From assembly GCF_003286915.1 (NCBI RefSeq), contig NZ_QMFY01000001.1, positions 124,001 through 188,000 on the forward strand: a stretch of 64,000 nucleotides of DNA, given 5' to 3'. The notes under the pieces were generated by a model. That model made no database searches. It saw only the letters and a program-made list of their open reading frames with translations, and was not told the DNA's origin. The position numbers were made by a program, and so were the translations under genes. Origin of the DNA: Pseudochryseolinea flava (GTDB lineage Bacteria > Bacteroidota > Bacteroidia > Cytophagales > Cyclobacteriaceae). Shown piece after piece: positions 63,314-64,000 of this stretch (the first letter of the stretch is position 1; each line of letters starts with the position of its first letter).

Positions 63314-64000
63314 ATGGAATTCATTTTTTTAGCGCTCGGGGTCGGCACCGGCCTATTGTTGGGATGGTTTATTGCGCGGGCCAAGTCTGCACGTGATGTT
63401 AATGCCACGCAAGCAGGGCTTTTGGTAGAGCAAGAAAAAACAAAAAGTCTTTCATTACAGATTGCCGATATCAAACAAGAGCTGCAGTCAGCGCGACATC
63501 AACTGCTTGAGTCTAATAACGCATTGGCGGCCACAGAAGCCGACTACCGTAATTTGCAGGAGAAGTTACTCGATCAAAAACGAGAGCTTGAGTCAACCCA
63601 CGAGAAGTTAGCACTGCAATTCAAGAATCTTGCAAATGAAATTTTTGAAGAGAAGAGCAAGAAGTTCACCGAGCAGAATAAGACACACATCTTCGATTTA
63701 CTAAAACCGCTCGGCGAAAAAATTATTGACTTCGAAAAGAAGGTTGAAGAGACGCACAAAGACTCGATCTCCAGAAATTCAGCCCTCAAAGAACAGCTGG
63801 AGAATTTGCAACGGCTGAACGTCCAAATGACGCGTGAAGCCGAGAATCTTACAAAGGCGCTCCGTGGTGATTCTCAAACACAAGGTGCATGGGGTGAATT
63901 TATTTTGGAAAGTATCCTCGAGAAATCAGGGTTGGAACGCGACCGCGAATTCTTCGTACAAGAATCTTTTACCACTGCAGAAGGAAGACTTAGACCAGAT
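63314..64000 (+). CDS. rmuC: DNA recombination protein RmuC, 3' end outside window
   Basis: The frame is open from ATG 63314 to the end of the window (229 codons), so the gene is cut by the window edge. An N-terminal membrane helix (FIFLALGVGTGLLLGWFI) is followed by a long coiled coil (about residues 25-130) and the start of the RmuC nuclease-like domain (SQTQGAWGEFILESILEKSGL). RmuC limits inversions and rearrangements between short repeats in bacteria that have been studied. The predicted promoter lies 4 bp before the ATG. Confidence 0.93.
   Translation, partial: MEFIFLALGVGTGLLLGWFIARAKSARDVNATQAGLLVEQEKTKSLSLQIADIKQELQSARHQLLESNNALAATEADYRNLQEKLLDQKRELESTHEKLALQFKNLANEIFEEKSKKFTEQNKTHIFDLLKPLGEKIIDFEKKVEETHKDSISRNSALKEQLENLQRLNVQMTREAENLTKALRGDSQTQGAWGEFILESILEKSGLERDREFFVQESFTTAEGRLRPD

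Overview
The window is chromosomal DNA from a Bacteroidota bacterium, most likely of the Cytophagales type. The basis is the gliding-motility lipoprotein GldH, a DUF2723 membrane protein, a GWxTD-domain protein, a RicT/PSP1 protein fused to a basic low-complexity tail, lipoproteins with a late lipobox, the near absence of Shine-Dalgarno sequences, and repeated promoter elements of the Bacteroidota form TAnnTTTG. No rRNA, tRNA, CRISPR array, prophage or transposase was seen. The genus cannot be fixed from the sequence alone.

Layout. 1-2.8 kb: the 3' part of an Ada-like AraC/methyltransferase gene, then a convergent lrp - phosphoribosyltransferase - panB group. 2.9-18.1 kb: one minus-strand operon of 13 tightly packed, often 4-bp overlapping genes for an exported polysaccharide. 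In transcription order they are Wzm/Wzt ABC exporter, FkbM methyltransferase, GT2, AsnB-like amidotransferase, a glycosyltransferase fused to a WbpG-type N-acetyl sugar amidotransferase, then further glycosyltransferases and two more FkbM methyltransferases. A plus-strand glycosyltransferase and a polytopic membrane protein follow. 20.6-30.1 kb: TPR protein, two membrane proteins, lpdA, a LamG lipoprotein and fabG. 30.2-35.6 kb: a lipoprotein gene lying between two copies of a 75-bp repeat, then a methionine operon (metY-metX-hom) with a 5' leader of about 400 nt. 35.7-49.7 kb: gldH-ricT-purD, recQ, kdsD, manC, a nucleotidyltransferase, a sugar MFS transporter, gapN-like dehydrogenase, deoC and a secreted nuclease. 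49.9-64 kb: a 1162-residue TPR protein, an ECF sigma/anti-sigma pair, a methyltransferase, a GWxTD protein, rlmB, two TonB-domain proteins, two paralogous secreted proteins, rocD, and the 5' part of rmuC.

Two things stand out. (1) The metY leader has a clear promoter, a SAM-I-type riboswitch, and 8 nt later an unannotated 42-codon ORF whose last 15 residues are CCCMCAMCCCACCCC. Its terminal Cys codons pair perfectly with an 8-nt segment just downstream. This looks like a riboswitch followed by a cysteine/methionine-responsive leader peptide. (2) Many intergenic regions are made of degenerate tandem words with a strict 7-bp (sometimes 8-bp) period. The word differs from place to place, several arrays face an inverted array across a unique spacer, and arrays often begin or end at a stop codon. 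The gap between manC and the convergent nucleotidyltransferase gene is bounded by such arrays on both sides, each touching a stop codon. A 98-bp higher-order version lies upstream of rlmB.

Start codons were moved from the longest ORF where a signal peptide, an ATGA overlap or family alignment argued for it; each case is stated in the entry.
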